Shown: positions 4,498 to 12,325 of the stretch, piece after piece
How the letters are laid out: every line of letters starts with the position of its first letter
How positions within the stretch are numbered: position 1 is the stretch's first letter
Source: Saccharofermentans sp.
GTDB lineage: Bacteria; Bacillota_A; Clostridia; Saccharofermentanales; Saccharofermentanaceae
Reading direction: 5' to 3'
Assembly (NCBI GenBank): GCA_024692105.1
Contig: JAILMZ010000127.1
Location: 1-14,961 of the forward strand
DNA: 14,961 nucleotides
The notes under the pieces: generated by a model
The model's input: only the letters and a program-made list of their open reading frames with translations
Told to the model about the DNA's origin: nothing
The model's database searches: none
Position numbers and translations under genes: made by a program

Positions 4498-5874
4498 TTA
4501 TCCCTCGACCTTGGGAAGCTTTGCAACAGATGCTGCGATGTCTTCGTCTGTAGGGATGTAGTCGCTCATCTCGCCGTCGTTGTACTTCTGGTAAGCAACG
4601 AGGTCGAAATAACCTGTTCCGGTAAGACCGAATACGATCGTCTTCTCTTCGCCTGTCTCCTTGCACTTGAGTGCCTCGTCGACTGCTGCTCTGATTGCGT
4701 GTGAACTCTCAGGTGCGGGCAGGATGCCTTCCGTTCTTGCGAACATCTCTGCAGCCTCGAAAACAGCCGTCTGCTCGACGCTTCTTGCTTCCATGTAACC
4801 GTCGTGATACAGCTGTGACAGAATCGTGCTCATGCCGTGGAATCTCAGGCCGCCTGCGTGGTTTGCAGAAGGGATGAAGGAGCTGCCGAGCGTGTACATT
4901 TTCGCGAGAGGGCAGATCATGCCGGTGTCGCAGAAATCGTATGCGAATGTACCGCGTGTGAAGCTCGGGCAGGATGCCGGCTCGATTGCGATGATCTGGT
5001 AGTCAGCCTCGCCTCTGAGCTTCTCGCCCATGAAAGGTGCGATGAGACCGCCGAGGTTGGATCCGCCGCCTGCGCAGCCGATGATGACATCGGGCTTGAT
5101 GCCGTACTTGTCGAGAGCAGCCTTTGTCTCGAGACCGATGACGGACTGGTGGAGAAGTACCTGGTTGAGAACTGAGCCGAGAACGTATCTGTAGCCCGGG
5201 TTCTTTGTTGCGACTTCAACTGCCTCAGAGATAGCGCAGCCGAGGCTTCCCGTTGTGCCGGGGAACTCAGCGAGGATCTTTCTTCCTACTTCTGTCGTAT
5301 CGGAAGGTGAGGGAACAACGGACGCACCGTATGTTCTCATTACTTCTCTTCTGAAAGGCTTCTGCTCATACGAAACCTTTACCATGTAGACCTTGCAGTC
5401 GAGGCCGAAATAAGCACATGCCATCGAAAGGGCTGTACCCCACTGGCCTGCGCCTGTCTCTGTCGTAACGCCCTTGAGGCCCTGCTTCTTAGCGTAGTAA
5501 GCCTGTGCGATAGCGGAGTTCAGCTTGTGGCTTCCGCTTGTGTTGTTACCTTCGAACTTGTAGTAGATCTTAGCGGGTGTGCCGAGCTTCTCCTCGAGGC
5601 AGTAAGCACGAACGAGGGGTGAAGGTCTGAACATCTTGTAGAAGTTCTGGATCTCTTCCGGGATCGGTATGAACTTTGTGTCATTGTCGAGCTCCTGTGC
5701 TACGAGTTCCTCGCAGAAGATGGGAGTCAACTCTTCAGCCGTGAGCGGCTTGCCTGTACCGGGGTTGAGAAGCGGAGCGGGCTTGTTCTTCATGTCAGCC
5801 CTGAGGTTATACCAAGCTGTGGGCATCTCATTCTCGTTCAGGTAGATCTTGTAAGGTACTTTTGTGTCTGACAT
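4498..5874 (-). CDS. trpB2: Tryptophan synthase beta subunit, TrpB2 type
   Basis: A 458-residue PLP enzyme expected to make tryptophan from indole and L-serine. GSHKLNSA contains the PLP lysine K117, ETGAGQWG has the catalytic-type Glu at 139, and GCAGGGSN (266-273) is the PLP phosphate loop. GAGQWG rather than GAGQHG, the long N-terminal extension and the overall length point to TrpB2 rather than the TrpA-partnered TrpB1. The start at 5874 follows AAGGAGG with 9-nt spacing; an in-frame codon 15 residues upstream overlaps the leader. No trpA or other trp gene is beside it, which fits TrpB2's role in indole salvage or stand-alone synthesis. A Trp-specific T-box precedes it. pheA follows 200 bp downstream on the same strand. 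Confidence 0.93.
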   Translation of the reverse strand: MSDTKVPYKIYLNENEMPTAWYNLRADMKNKPAPLLNPGTGKPLTAEELTPIFCEELVAQELDNDTKFIPIPEEIQNFYKMFRPSPLVRAYCLEEKLGTPAKIYYKFEGNNTSGSHKLNSAIAQAYYAKKQGLKGVTTETGAGQWGTALSMACAYFGLDCKVYMVKVSYEQKPFRREVMRTYGASVVPSPSDTTEVGRKILAEFPGTTGSLGCAISEAVEVATKNPGYRYVLGSVLNQVLLHQSVIGLETKAALDKYGIKPDVIIGCAGGGSNLGGLIAPFMGEKLRGEADYQIIAIEPASCPSFTRGTFAYDFCDTGMICPLAKMYTLGSSFIPSANHAGGLRFHGMSTILSQLYHDGYMEARSVEQTAVFEAAEMFARTEGILPAPESSHAIRAAVDEALKCKETGEEKTIVFGLTGTGYFDLVAYQKYNDGEMSDYIPTDEDIAASVAKLPKVEG

Positions 5875-5921
5875 CTCTCGTGTCCTCCTTAAAAAAGTTT
5901 TTGGTCGGGACAGATTCAAAT

Positions 5922-5962
5922 AAAAAACCTGCCCCTGCAGTTTGTTCGCTGCTGGGACAGGT
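5922..5962 (-). terminator. T-box terminator before trpB2
   Basis: A 14-bp stem with one mismatch (ACCTGTCCCAGCAG against CTGCAGGGGCAGGT, 8-nt loop) is followed by TTTTTT on the minus strand. It is mutually exclusive with the T-box antiterminator. Confidence 0.9.
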
Positions 5963-6207
5963 GTAAGTTACTTAACCTGCGGTGCCACCCGGCTTGGCGT
6001 TGCTGTTGCTTCGCCCTCTTAGCGCATACATGACATATGCCGGATTTTGTTAACGGAGATCCACGCTCCGGCTTCAATACTCTGCCTTGTGGCATTTCCT
6101 GTCGCCCTCTGAAGTCCATTCGACCGGATGCTCACTGCTGCGATCCCACCATCCGCAACTCTCTGAGAATAAGTTGATCCGTCTACTCACTCTTCATCAA
6201 TGGTTTA
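5922..6207 (-). promoter_or_regulatory. T-box riboswitch, tryptophan specifier
   Basis: The minus-strand leader of trpB2 carries the T-box core TGGCACCGC (5979-5987), part of GGGTGGCACCGCAGG. Upstream, stem I has the GGTG-type distal loop region and a specifier loop reading CGAA-TGG-ACTTC. The TGG (6118-6116) is a Trp codon in the usual place after GAA. ACGGAT and ATCCGGT arms and GAAG/CTTC frame that loop. The CAGGT next to the T-box (5979-5975) can pair with ACCTG (5962-5958), which otherwise forms the terminator, giving the expected switch. Uncharged tRNA-Trp should stabilise antitermination and turn trpB2 on. Confidence 0.93.
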
Positions 6208-6213
6208 TCGGAG

Positions 6214-6240
6214 ATTATCACAATCGGAGAACAGTTGCAA
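6214..6240 (-). promoter_or_regulatory. Promoter of the T-box/trpB2 transcript
   Basis: The minus strand has an extended -10, TGTGATAAT, with the hexamer at 6214-6219, and TTGCAA (6235-6240) as a weak -35 with a 15-bp spacer. The predicted start is about 6207, at the 5' edge of stem I. TTGCAA is itself a palindrome and part of the ACAGTTGCA motif also seen at 185 and 14869. Confidence 0.5.
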
Positions 6241-6249
6241 GTATTGCGG

Positions 6250-6255
6250 TATAAT
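6250..6255 (+). promoter_or_regulatory. -10 box of the CAAX protease gene
   Basis: A perfect TATAAT lies 30 bp before the start codon, leaving room for the GGAGGT ribosome site in a short leader. No good -35 is seen at the normal spacing, so an activator may be needed. It is back to back with the trpB2 promoter. Confidence 0.45.
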
Positions 6256-6285
6256 ACATGGGTTGGTTTTTGGAGGTGTGACTAT

Positions 6286-7170
6286 ATGAAGGCAAAGAAA
6301 CACGGTTTCATGGATCATGTGATCATTGTTTATTTTCTGTTTGCGATACTTACCATGATTGTGGAGAGCATCGTATCATCATTCATCGATATGCCGCTGG
6401 CTTACGTTATCCCCGGATACGGAACGGAAATGGAGATGGCCGGCATGAAGGTAATGACCGCTTCGGGCGTAGGTTCTGCCGTTGGCGCCCTTTTGATGGT
6501 AGGTCTGTTCGCCCTGATCTTCCGCAAGGAATTTGACGGAATGCTGGGGGGCAAGAACCTTATCACAGGTCTTCTTCTGCTTCTTCCTTTCCTGGTATTC
6601 CACTGGTCAGGCAGCGTCGTAAGCCTTATCGAATGCGGTACCGGAAGCGTGCTCATCGCATTCCTCAGAGCTTTTGCTCCGGGCTTCGGCGAAGAGATCG
6701 CCTTCAGAGGAATTGGCGTTGCAAACTACATGAGAAAGAACAATACGGACAAGGGCGTACTTACGATATTCTGGCTGTCGTCACTGTTCTTCGGGTTCTT
6801 CCATATACTTAACTTCTTCGCGGGTGCTCCGCTCTTCACGGCTGTCATCCAGTCTCTCTATGCTGCAGGCGTGGGAATGACTCTGGGTGCGGTATATCTT
6901 CGTACGGGCACGCTCTGGCCCACGATCATCGGCCACCTGCTTGTCGACTTCCTCGAGTTCATACGTGCGGATCTTTCGAGCAGCGGCGGCATTATGATGG
7001 GCATGACAATTGGCGACTGGATCACGATAGTTGCAGGCGTTTTCGCAGCAGGCTGGGCTCTGTATCTGATGCGCCGCTCAAAGCGCCAGGAGATCATCAA
7101 GCTGTGGGATGAGAAATGGAAGAAGGAAGAGATCCCTGCGCAGGAGCCTGAGGCTGCACCTGCGGAGTAA
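6286..7170 (+). CDS. CAAX/CPBP-family intramembrane protease homologue
   Basis: A 294-residue multi-pass membrane protein with the three CPBP (Abi, Rce1-like) motifs: EEIAFR (E136, E137, R141), FGFFHILN with H173, and GHLLVDF with H217 and D221. All predicted glutamate-histidine active-site residues are present, so it is likely an active intramembrane metal-independent or glutamate-type protease; the substrate is unknown. Roughly seven or eight hydrophobic segments are visible, and the C-terminus is a charged tail (RRSKRQEIIKLWDEKWKKEE) ending in a Glu/Pro/Ala stretch, probably cytoplasmic. The start is fixed by GGAGGT 8 nt before the ATG; an in-frame ATG at 6235 lies upstream of the -10 box and is rejected. 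In Firmicutes this family occurs in bacteriocin self-immunity and signalling, but no bacteriocin gene is nearby. Monocistronic, followed by a terminator. Confidence 0.88.
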   Translation: MKAKKHGFMDHVIIVYFLFAILTMIVESIVSSFIDMPLAYVIPGYGTEMEMAGMKVMTASGVGSAVGALLMVGLFALIFRKEFDGMLGGKNLITGLLLLLPFLVFHWSGSVVSLIECGTGSVLIAFLRAFAPGFGEEIAFRGIGVANYMRKNNTDKGVLTIFWLSSLFFGFFHILNFFAGAPLFTAVIQSLYAAGVGMTLGAVYLRTGTLWPTIIGHLLVDFLEFIRADLSSSGGIMMGMTIGDWITIVAGVFAAGWALYLMRRSKRQEIIKLWDEKWKKEEIPAQEPEAAPAE

Positions 7171-7191
7171 TTGTTTTCCGTTTGAATGATT

Positions 7192-7217
7192 AAGGCTGCC
7201 TCCGGGCAGCCTTTTTT
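7192..7217 (+). terminator. Intrinsic terminator after the CAAX protease gene
   Basis: AAGGCTGCC (7192-7200), a TCCG loop and GGCAGCCTT (7205-7213) form a perfect stem followed by T's to 7217. On the minus strand the T-run is poor, so it mainly serves the plus-strand gene; the hybrid kinase converges on it. Confidence 0.9.
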
Positions 7218-7238
7218 GTTGCTGTGATGTGTAGACAA

Positions 7239-9611
7239 TTACTCTTCCGACTCAGGCAGGAACTCAAGCACTTCGTCGTCGCCGCCGGCATCTTCTCCGG
7301 ACTCGGAACCGACAAACGCAAGTATCGCATTCACGACTGCGTTGTAACGCACGAGCATGTCGTCGTGCTCGTCGTAGATGATCGTGGAATCCCCGGCATT
7401 TGCCGCGTTCTCGAAACGCGCCGCTATCTCGGAGAGTGCGAGGGCGCCGATCATTTTCGAGGTGCTCTTGAGGGAATGCACGTTGATCGCGTAGTTGTTC
7501 CAGTCGGACTCCGCGTAGTACTTCTTGAGGATGGCTTCTTTCTCGGGCTTGGCATGCGCGTACTCGGCGAGCATCGAACGGTAGAAAGCCTTGTCGTTCT
7601 GGCAGTAGGTGAGACCAACCTTGGGGTCTATTCCGACTTCGCGGAGCGAATCGAACTCGTCAGTTTCCGCGGTGTCTTCAGCAGCGCCTAACTCTTCATC
7701 GGAGAGGCGTTCGATCTTATCCGCAGGCAGATACTTGAGGAGCATCTTTTCCAGGGCATAACCGTCGATGGGTTTCGTCATGAAGTCGGTAAAACCTTCC
7801 GCGAGATAGCGTTCCCTGGCTCCGACCACTGCGTCCGCGGTAAGGCAGATGACGGGGGAGTCCTTGCTAGCCGCGGTCTCGGAATCTCTTATCAGGTGGA
7901 ACGTCTCGGTGCCGTCCATCTCGGGCATGCGCTGATCCATGAGGATAACGTCGTAACGGTTGATCTCGCAGAGAGCGATCGCGCCTGCACCCGTGTAAGC
8001 GGTATCGACTCTCATCCTGGTGTTCTTCAGGAGGTTGACGACGACTGCGAGGTTCATCTTCGTATCGTCCACGATGAGGATGTGCGCGTCGGGTGCGCGG
8101 AAAGACTCGCGGTAAGCACTTACGCTCAGGACATTGTCTTCGAATCTCTTCTGGAAATCGCCGACGGGAGTATCGTTCAAGATCTTCTGCGGGATGGTGA
8201 CGGTGAAGGTGGAACCCTTGCCGTATTCGCTCTCGACCGAGATCGTGCCGTGCATCATCTCGAGGAGGCGCTGCGTGATGGGCAGGCCGAGACCGGAACC
8301 GGGGTTCGTGCTGTTATGCTCGAGCCTCTGGAAGTCCTCGAAAAGCTTCTCCTTATCCTCCGTCTTGATACCCAGACCCGTATCGCGCACCGCACCCGTG
8401 AGTATGATCATACCGTTATCGGTCCTCTCGCCGCGGAGACGGAACCTTATGATGCCGTGCTCGGTGTATTTGACTGCGTTGTTAAGAAGGTTCGTGAAGA
8501 TCTGCTTGACGCGGAGACCGTCGCCGAACAGTTCATCGGGCAATGATTCATCCACGTCGGTAACAAACTCGAGGCCCTTGTCGCGCGCTTTGTAGAGCGT
8601 CATGTTGCTCAGGTCGTTGAGCATGGAACTGAGCTCGTAGGGCGATTCCATGATGTCCATCTGACCTGATTCGATCTTGGAGAAATCCAGGATGTCGTTT
8701 ACTATCGCGAGCAGGTTGTGGCCTGCGTTCTCGACGTCGCCTGCGTACAATACGATGTTCTTCATCGCTTCCTTGCGTGCCTGGATATCATTATCGGACA
8801 GTTCCTGCGCAGTACGGCCTTCACGGAGGATCATCTCGTTCATGCCGAGCACTGCGTTGATGGGCGTCCTGATCTCGTGGCTCATGTTCGCAAGGAAATC
8901 GCTCTTTGCGTGGTTTGCACTCTCGGCCTTGACCTTCTCTTCGAGCAGAACGCCTTGAGCCTTGACATAAGGCCTGACGATGAGGAACGCGAGGAGAGCC
9001 GCGACGATCTGCGAAACGATGAGGATGATGAGATTGCTTATCACGATCTCGTTGGTCTGGTCTGATATCTGCGTCTCGAACCAGTCTGACGCGAAATCGA
9101 CTACCACGATGCCGACGATCCTGTCGGAGGAATCGCGGACGGGGCTGTATGCACTGTAGAACTCGCCCCACTGGTCCGTGTAAGGAGTCTCGTCGACGGA
9201 AGCGATGCCGTTGCTTGCATGGTCGAGTGCGTCGGTGAATTTCGCGGTGTCTCCGTAACTTGCAGGTGCCTCCGGGTCGGTGTCCAGGAGGAAGATGAAG
9301 TTGTCGGCCCCGTCCTCTCTTAAGACATAGACGTACTCGAGTTCGACGTTGTCCCTGAAGATCGTAAGATCGTTGTAGATGTTTTTGTATCCGGCGCTTC
9401 CGACAGCCGACTCGTCAATGGATGCGAGTTCGTCGCCGCTGATGGAATTGGCCGCGCAGTTGGCGATATCTAGCATACGCTGCTGTACTGCCTTGCGGAT
9501 GCCGATCCTTGAGATGTAGATGGATATGGAACAGAAGAGGATGCCGGCGATCAACATGATCACCTCGATCATGATTATGATCCTGGTGGACAGACTGTGT
9601 TTCGTCCCCAC
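7239..9611 (-). CDS. Hybrid sensor histidine kinase, kinase-REC-HPt
   Basis: A 790-residue membrane phosphorelay protein. Order: first membrane segment (about 15-37), an extracytoplasmic sensor of about 150 residues (dCache-like by layout: VELEYVYVLRED, GEFYSAYSPVRD, GIVVVDF), a second membrane segment (about 190-213), dimerisation helix with H245 in SHEIRTPINAVLG, ATPase domain (NLLNNAVKYT, DTGLG at 410-414, GSGLGLPI), receiver with D559 in VILMDQRMPEMDG and K613 in TKPI, and a C-terminal HPt domain with H712 in NVHSLKSTSK. All phosphorelay residues are present. The dimerisation helix carries about 16 extra residues compared with the divergent paralogue. GTG at 9611 is chosen because AGGGGG lies 8 nt upstream; GTG at 9620 touches that site. 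No output regulator lies nearby, so the phosphate acceptor is unknown. Confidence 0.9.
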   Translation of the reverse strand: MGTKHSLSTRIIIMIEVIMLIAGILFCSISIYISRIGIRKAVQQRMLDIANCAANSISGDELASIDESAVGSAGYKNIYNDLTIFRDNVELEYVYVLREDGADNFIFLLDTDPEAPASYGDTAKFTDALDHASNGIASVDETPYTDQWGEFYSAYSPVRDSSDRIVGIVVVDFASDWFETQISDQTNEIVISNLIILIVSQIVAALLAFLIVRPYVKAQGVLLEEKVKAESANHAKSDFLANMSHEIRTPINAVLGMNEMILREGRTAQELSDNDIQARKEAMKNIVLYAGDVENAGHNLLAIVNDILDFSKIESGQMDIMESPYELSSMLNDLSNMTLYKARDKGLEFVTDVDESLPDELFGDGLRVKQIFTNLLNNAVKYTEHGIIRFRLRGERTDNGMIILTGAVRDTGLGIKTEDKEKLFEDFQRLEHNSTNPGSGLGLPITQRLLEMMHGTISVESEYGKGSTFTVTIPQKILNDTPVGDFQKRFEDNVLSVSAYRESFRAPDAHILIVDDTKMNLAVVVNLLKNTRMRVDTAYTGAGAIALCEINRYDVILMDQRMPEMDGTETFHLIRDSETAASKDSPVICLTADAVVGARERYLAEGFTDFMTKPIDGYALEKMLLKYLPADKIERLSDEELGAAEDTAETDEFDSLREVGIDPKVGLTYCQNDKAFYRSMLAEYAHAKPEKEAILKKYYAESDWNNYAINVHSLKSTSKMIGALALSEIAARFENAANAGDSTIIYDEHDDMLVRYNAVVNAILAFVGSESGEDAGGDDEVLEFLPESEE

Positions 9612-9641
9612 GCGGCGCACCCCCTCATTTTTAATATATAG

Positions 9642-9670
9642 ATATTACAAAAATAAATATTTCTTTACAA
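9642..9670 (-). promoter_or_regulatory. Candidate promoter of the minus-strand hybrid kinase
   Basis: Minus-strand TTGTAA (9665-9670) and TAATAT (9642-9647, 4 of 6) are 17 bp apart in a very AT-rich stretch; the start would be near 9635. Its -35 overlaps that of the divergent promoter. Confidence 0.35.
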
Positions 9671-9691
9671 TACCGCCAATTAAAGTAAAAT
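9664..9691 (+). promoter_or_regulatory. Promoter of the plus-strand hybrid kinase
   Basis: -35 TTTACA (9664-9669, 5 of 6) and -10 TAAAAT (9686-9691, 5 of 6) with a 16-bp spacer. Only 7 nt separate the -10 from the ATG at 9699, so the transcript would have no or one base of leader. No purine-rich ribosome site is present. Confidence 0.55.
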
Positions 9692-9698
9692 TGAGCGT

Positions 9699-12263
9699 AT
9701 GAATAACAATCTGAAGACTTTAATCATCAATCTTACCGCGACGTTCGTCCTGATGGCACTGCTCGTCACTTATACAACGGTGGTTATGTATAAGTCTTCT
9801 TATTCCAATGTCTATGAGCTCGCGGGCGACAGGGCGGCCGCCATCTCCGCCGATCTTGAGAACTATCTCGAGAATGCGAGCTCCGTTCTCTGGGTCGCAG
9901 CGGATACCGTTGACCATATGGTCGCAAACGGCGCCACGAACGAGGAGATCGTTGAATACATCACAAGAGAATCCACAAACACGGCATTCCAGTTCGACGA
10001 GACGTACACGGGTATCTACGGCGTCATCAACGGAGAGTACGTTGACGGTGTCGGCTGGGTACCGCCGGCTGATTACGATCCGACCGCAAGGGACTGGTAC
10101 AAGGATACCGTCGCTGCAGGCGGGCAGCCGCTTGTCGTATCGCCTTATGTCGATGCGCAGACCGGAAATGTCATCATCTCCGTATGTAAAGCACTCACCG
10201 ATACGAACAACGTCCTCGGCATGGACCTGACGCTCACGGGCGTCCAGGAGAACGTCGAAGATATCCAGATAGACGGCAACGGATACGGCTTTATCCTCAA
10301 CTTCGACGGCACGGTCGTCGCACATAAGGACAGTAACGAAAAGGGCAAGAACTACGCAGAAGACCCGGAGACTGCCACTCTGTTCGAGAAGGTCAGGGAA
10401 ACAGGCAAGGGCAACTTCGAAATGGAGATCGACGGCAAGATGTGCACGGTCTTCGTCGACGAGGTCCTCGATCAGTGGAGCCTGGTAATAGTCGTCGAAT
10501 CCGATGCACTGTTCAAGCCGACGAGAGATGTACTTGTGCTGAGCGTCCTTGTCGGACTTTTGGTCTTCGCGCTGCTGTCGACTTTCTATATCTTAAGCTA
10601 CAGGCATGAGCGCAAGGTCAACAGCCGCCTCGAAGAGATGAAGGCGACCGAACAAAAGAGAGAGTACGAGGCAAAGGTCCTGGCTCTCGAGAAGGCTGCC
10701 GCCGACAGTGCGAACAAGGCAAAGAGTGATTTCCTCGCGGACATGTCGCACGAGATAAGAACGCCTATCAACGCCGTGCTCGGCATGAACGAGATGATCC
10801 TGCGTGAGTCCGACGACGATCAGATCCTTGAGTATTCATCGAGCATCAAGAGCGCAGGCAACAACCTGCTGTCGATCATCAACAACATCCTTGATTTCTC
10901 TAAGATCGAAGACGGCAAGATGGCGCTGGTGCCTGTCGAATTCTCGACGAGCGAACTGATTTACAACCTCATGAATACGATCAGCGAACGCGCAAGATCA
11001 AAGGGACTGGAATTTAATATAGATGTAGATGAATCTGTTCCGTCAGGTCTTTACGGCGACGATGTAAGGATCGGCCAGGTCGTGGCAAACCTTCTTACCA
11101 ATGCGGTCAAGTATACCGAAGACGGAAGCGTTACCCTCAGAATTAAGAACAACGGAATAACTGACGGCAATGCCAAACTGAGATTTGACGTTATCGATAC
11201 AGGCATCGGCATCAAGGAAGAAGACTTGGATAAACTCTTCGAGTCGTTCAAGAGGATCGAGGAGAAGCGCAACCGCCACATCGAAGGCACCGGCCTCGGC
11301 ATATCCATCGTCTGCAAGCTCCTCGAAATGATGGACAGCAAACTGGATGTGGAAAGCCAGTATGCGATAGGTTCGACATTCGGCTTTGACCTGAATCTCA
11401 AGGTCACTGATCCTGCGCCCGTTGGTAAGATCGACGACAGGAGAAAGAACGTCCGCAGGGAGAAGGATGATGCAAGACACATCTATGCTCCCGATGCGAA
11501 GATCCTGATAACTGACGATAACGACATGAACCTCAAGGTCGCGACAAACTTCATGAAGATATTCGGCATCACGCCGGTCACATGTTCGACCGGTAAAGAG
11601 GCGATCGAGATCGTTAGAAGCAGCAAATTCGACATCGTGTTCTTAGACCACATGATGTCTCACATGGACGGCATCGAGGCGCTGGGCATAATGAAGCAGG
11701 AGGACATCCTGAAAGGTGCCGTCACGATAGCGCTTACGGCCAATGCCGTAGTGGGAGCAGAAGAGCAGTACCTTAAGGCAGGTTTCGACGGATACCTGTC
11801 AAAGCCTGTCACGATCGAGGATTTCGAGAAGACGCTGAAGAATTTCCTGCCCGAAGGCAAGATCATGCAGAAGCCTGCAGGCACGGAAGGCGCTCCCGAA
11901 GCCGCAAAGAGCACCGCGCTCTCGCTCGACAAGGCGCGCGCGGCAGGCCTTAATGTCGATGCCGCGCTCGTGTATGCGTGCGGGGAAGAAGAGTTTTACT
12001 TAGAGCTTCTGACCGACTACTGCACGGCGGCAAATGACAAGTGCGACGAACTCACATCGTATCTTGAACAGGGAGATCTGAAGAACTACGAGATCCTGGC
12101 GCATTCACTCAAGAGTTCATCGAAGACCATAGGTGCAGACGATCTGTCCGCGCATGCAAAGGCGCTTGAAGATGCTTCGAAGAACGGGGACAGCGAATAC
12201 GTCAAAAACAACCACGAGCCGTTCGTAACTGCGCTCAAGGAACTGTCCGGCAAGATTATCTGA
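9699..12263 (+). CDS. Hybrid sensor histidine kinase with dCache sensor, kinase-REC-HPt
   Basis: An 854-residue phosphorelay sensor. Order: membrane segment (about 10-31), dCache-type extracellular sensor (about 35-275) with RDWY (131-134), PYVD (149-152) and GMD (174-176), second membrane segment (about 277-300), coiled-coil linker (302-342), phosphoacceptor H351 in SHEIRTPINAVLG, ATPase domain (NLLTNAVKYT, DTGIG at 500-504, GTGLGISI), receiver (about 600-715) with D650 and K702, and HPt with H802 in AHSLKSSSK. The RxWY...Y.D...D pattern matches the amino-acid-binding version of dCache_1, so the ligand may be an amino acid (inference). The receiver reads LDHMMSHMDG, with Ser in place of the usual Pro. 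It is divergent from a paralogous kinase. An ABC exporter follows 62 bp downstream with no terminator between, so co-transcription is possible. Confidence 0.92.
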   Translation: MNNNLKTLIINLTATFVLMALLVTYTTVVMYKSSYSNVYELAGDRAAAISADLENYLENASSVLWVAADTVDHMVANGATNEEIVEYITRESTNTAFQFDETYTGIYGVINGEYVDGVGWVPPADYDPTARDWYKDTVAAGGQPLVVSPYVDAQTGNVIISVCKALTDTNNVLGMDLTLTGVQENVEDIQIDGNGYGFILNFDGTVVAHKDSNEKGKNYAEDPETATLFEKVRETGKGNFEMEIDGKMCTVFVDEVLDQWSLVIVVESDALFKPTRDVLVLSVLVGLLVFALLSTFYILSYRHERKVNSRLEEMKATEQKREYEAKVLALEKAAADSANKAKSDFLADMSHEIRTPINAVLGMNEMILRESDDDQILEYSSSIKSAGNNLLSIINNILDFSKIEDGKMALVPVEFSTSELIYNLMNTISERARSKGLEFNIDVDESVPSGLYGDDVRIGQVVANLLTNAVKYTEDGSVTLRIKNNGITDGNAKLRFDVIDTGIGIKEEDLDKLFESFKRIEEKRNRHIEGTGLGISIVCKLLEMMDSKLDVESQYAIGSTFGFDLNLKVTDPAPVGKIDDRRKNVRREKDDARHIYAPDAKILITDDNDMNLKVATNFMKIFGITPVTCSTGKEAIEIVRSSKFDIVFLDHMMSHMDGIEALGIMKQEDILKGAVTIALTANAVVGAEEQYLKAGFDGYLSKPVTIEDFEKTLKNFLPEGKIMQKPAGTEGAPEAAKSTALSLDKARAAGLNVDAALVYACGEEEFYLELLTDYCTAANDKCDELTSYLEQGDLKNYEILAHSLKSSSKTIGADDLSAHAKALEDASKNGDSEYVKNNHEPFVTALKELSGKII

Positions 12264-12284
12264 TACAAATGCGTGACATTCTGA

Positions 12285-12302
12285 TATAATACTTCCCGGG
12301 AA
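12285..12302 (+). promoter_or_regulatory. -10 box and TTCCCGGGAA palindrome before the ABC genes
   Basis: A perfect TATAAT (12285-12290) is followed by the 10-bp palindrome TTCCCGGGAA (12293-12302), which would cover the transcription start. GGGA-ATAA-TCCC (12298-12309) overlaps it. No convincing -35 is present. The position suits an operator, but this is inference. Confidence 0.45.
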
Positions 12303-12325
12303 TAATCCCAAGGGGGTAAGAGAAT

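Noticed and set aside
4394..4666. A 90-codon minus-strand protein ending in the Phe-rich peptide
   Set aside because: Its upstream part is an out-of-frame reading of trpB2 and lies before the predicted promoter; only the last 21 codons look translated.
6235..6285. Longer start for the CAAX protease
   Set aside because: The extra codons contain the -10 box and the GGAGGT ribosome site of the downstream ATG.
6286..7170. Bacteriocin immunity role for the CAAX protease
   Set aside because: No precursor peptide, modification enzyme or dedicated exporter is adjacent; the ABC exporter is 5 kb away and in a separate unit.
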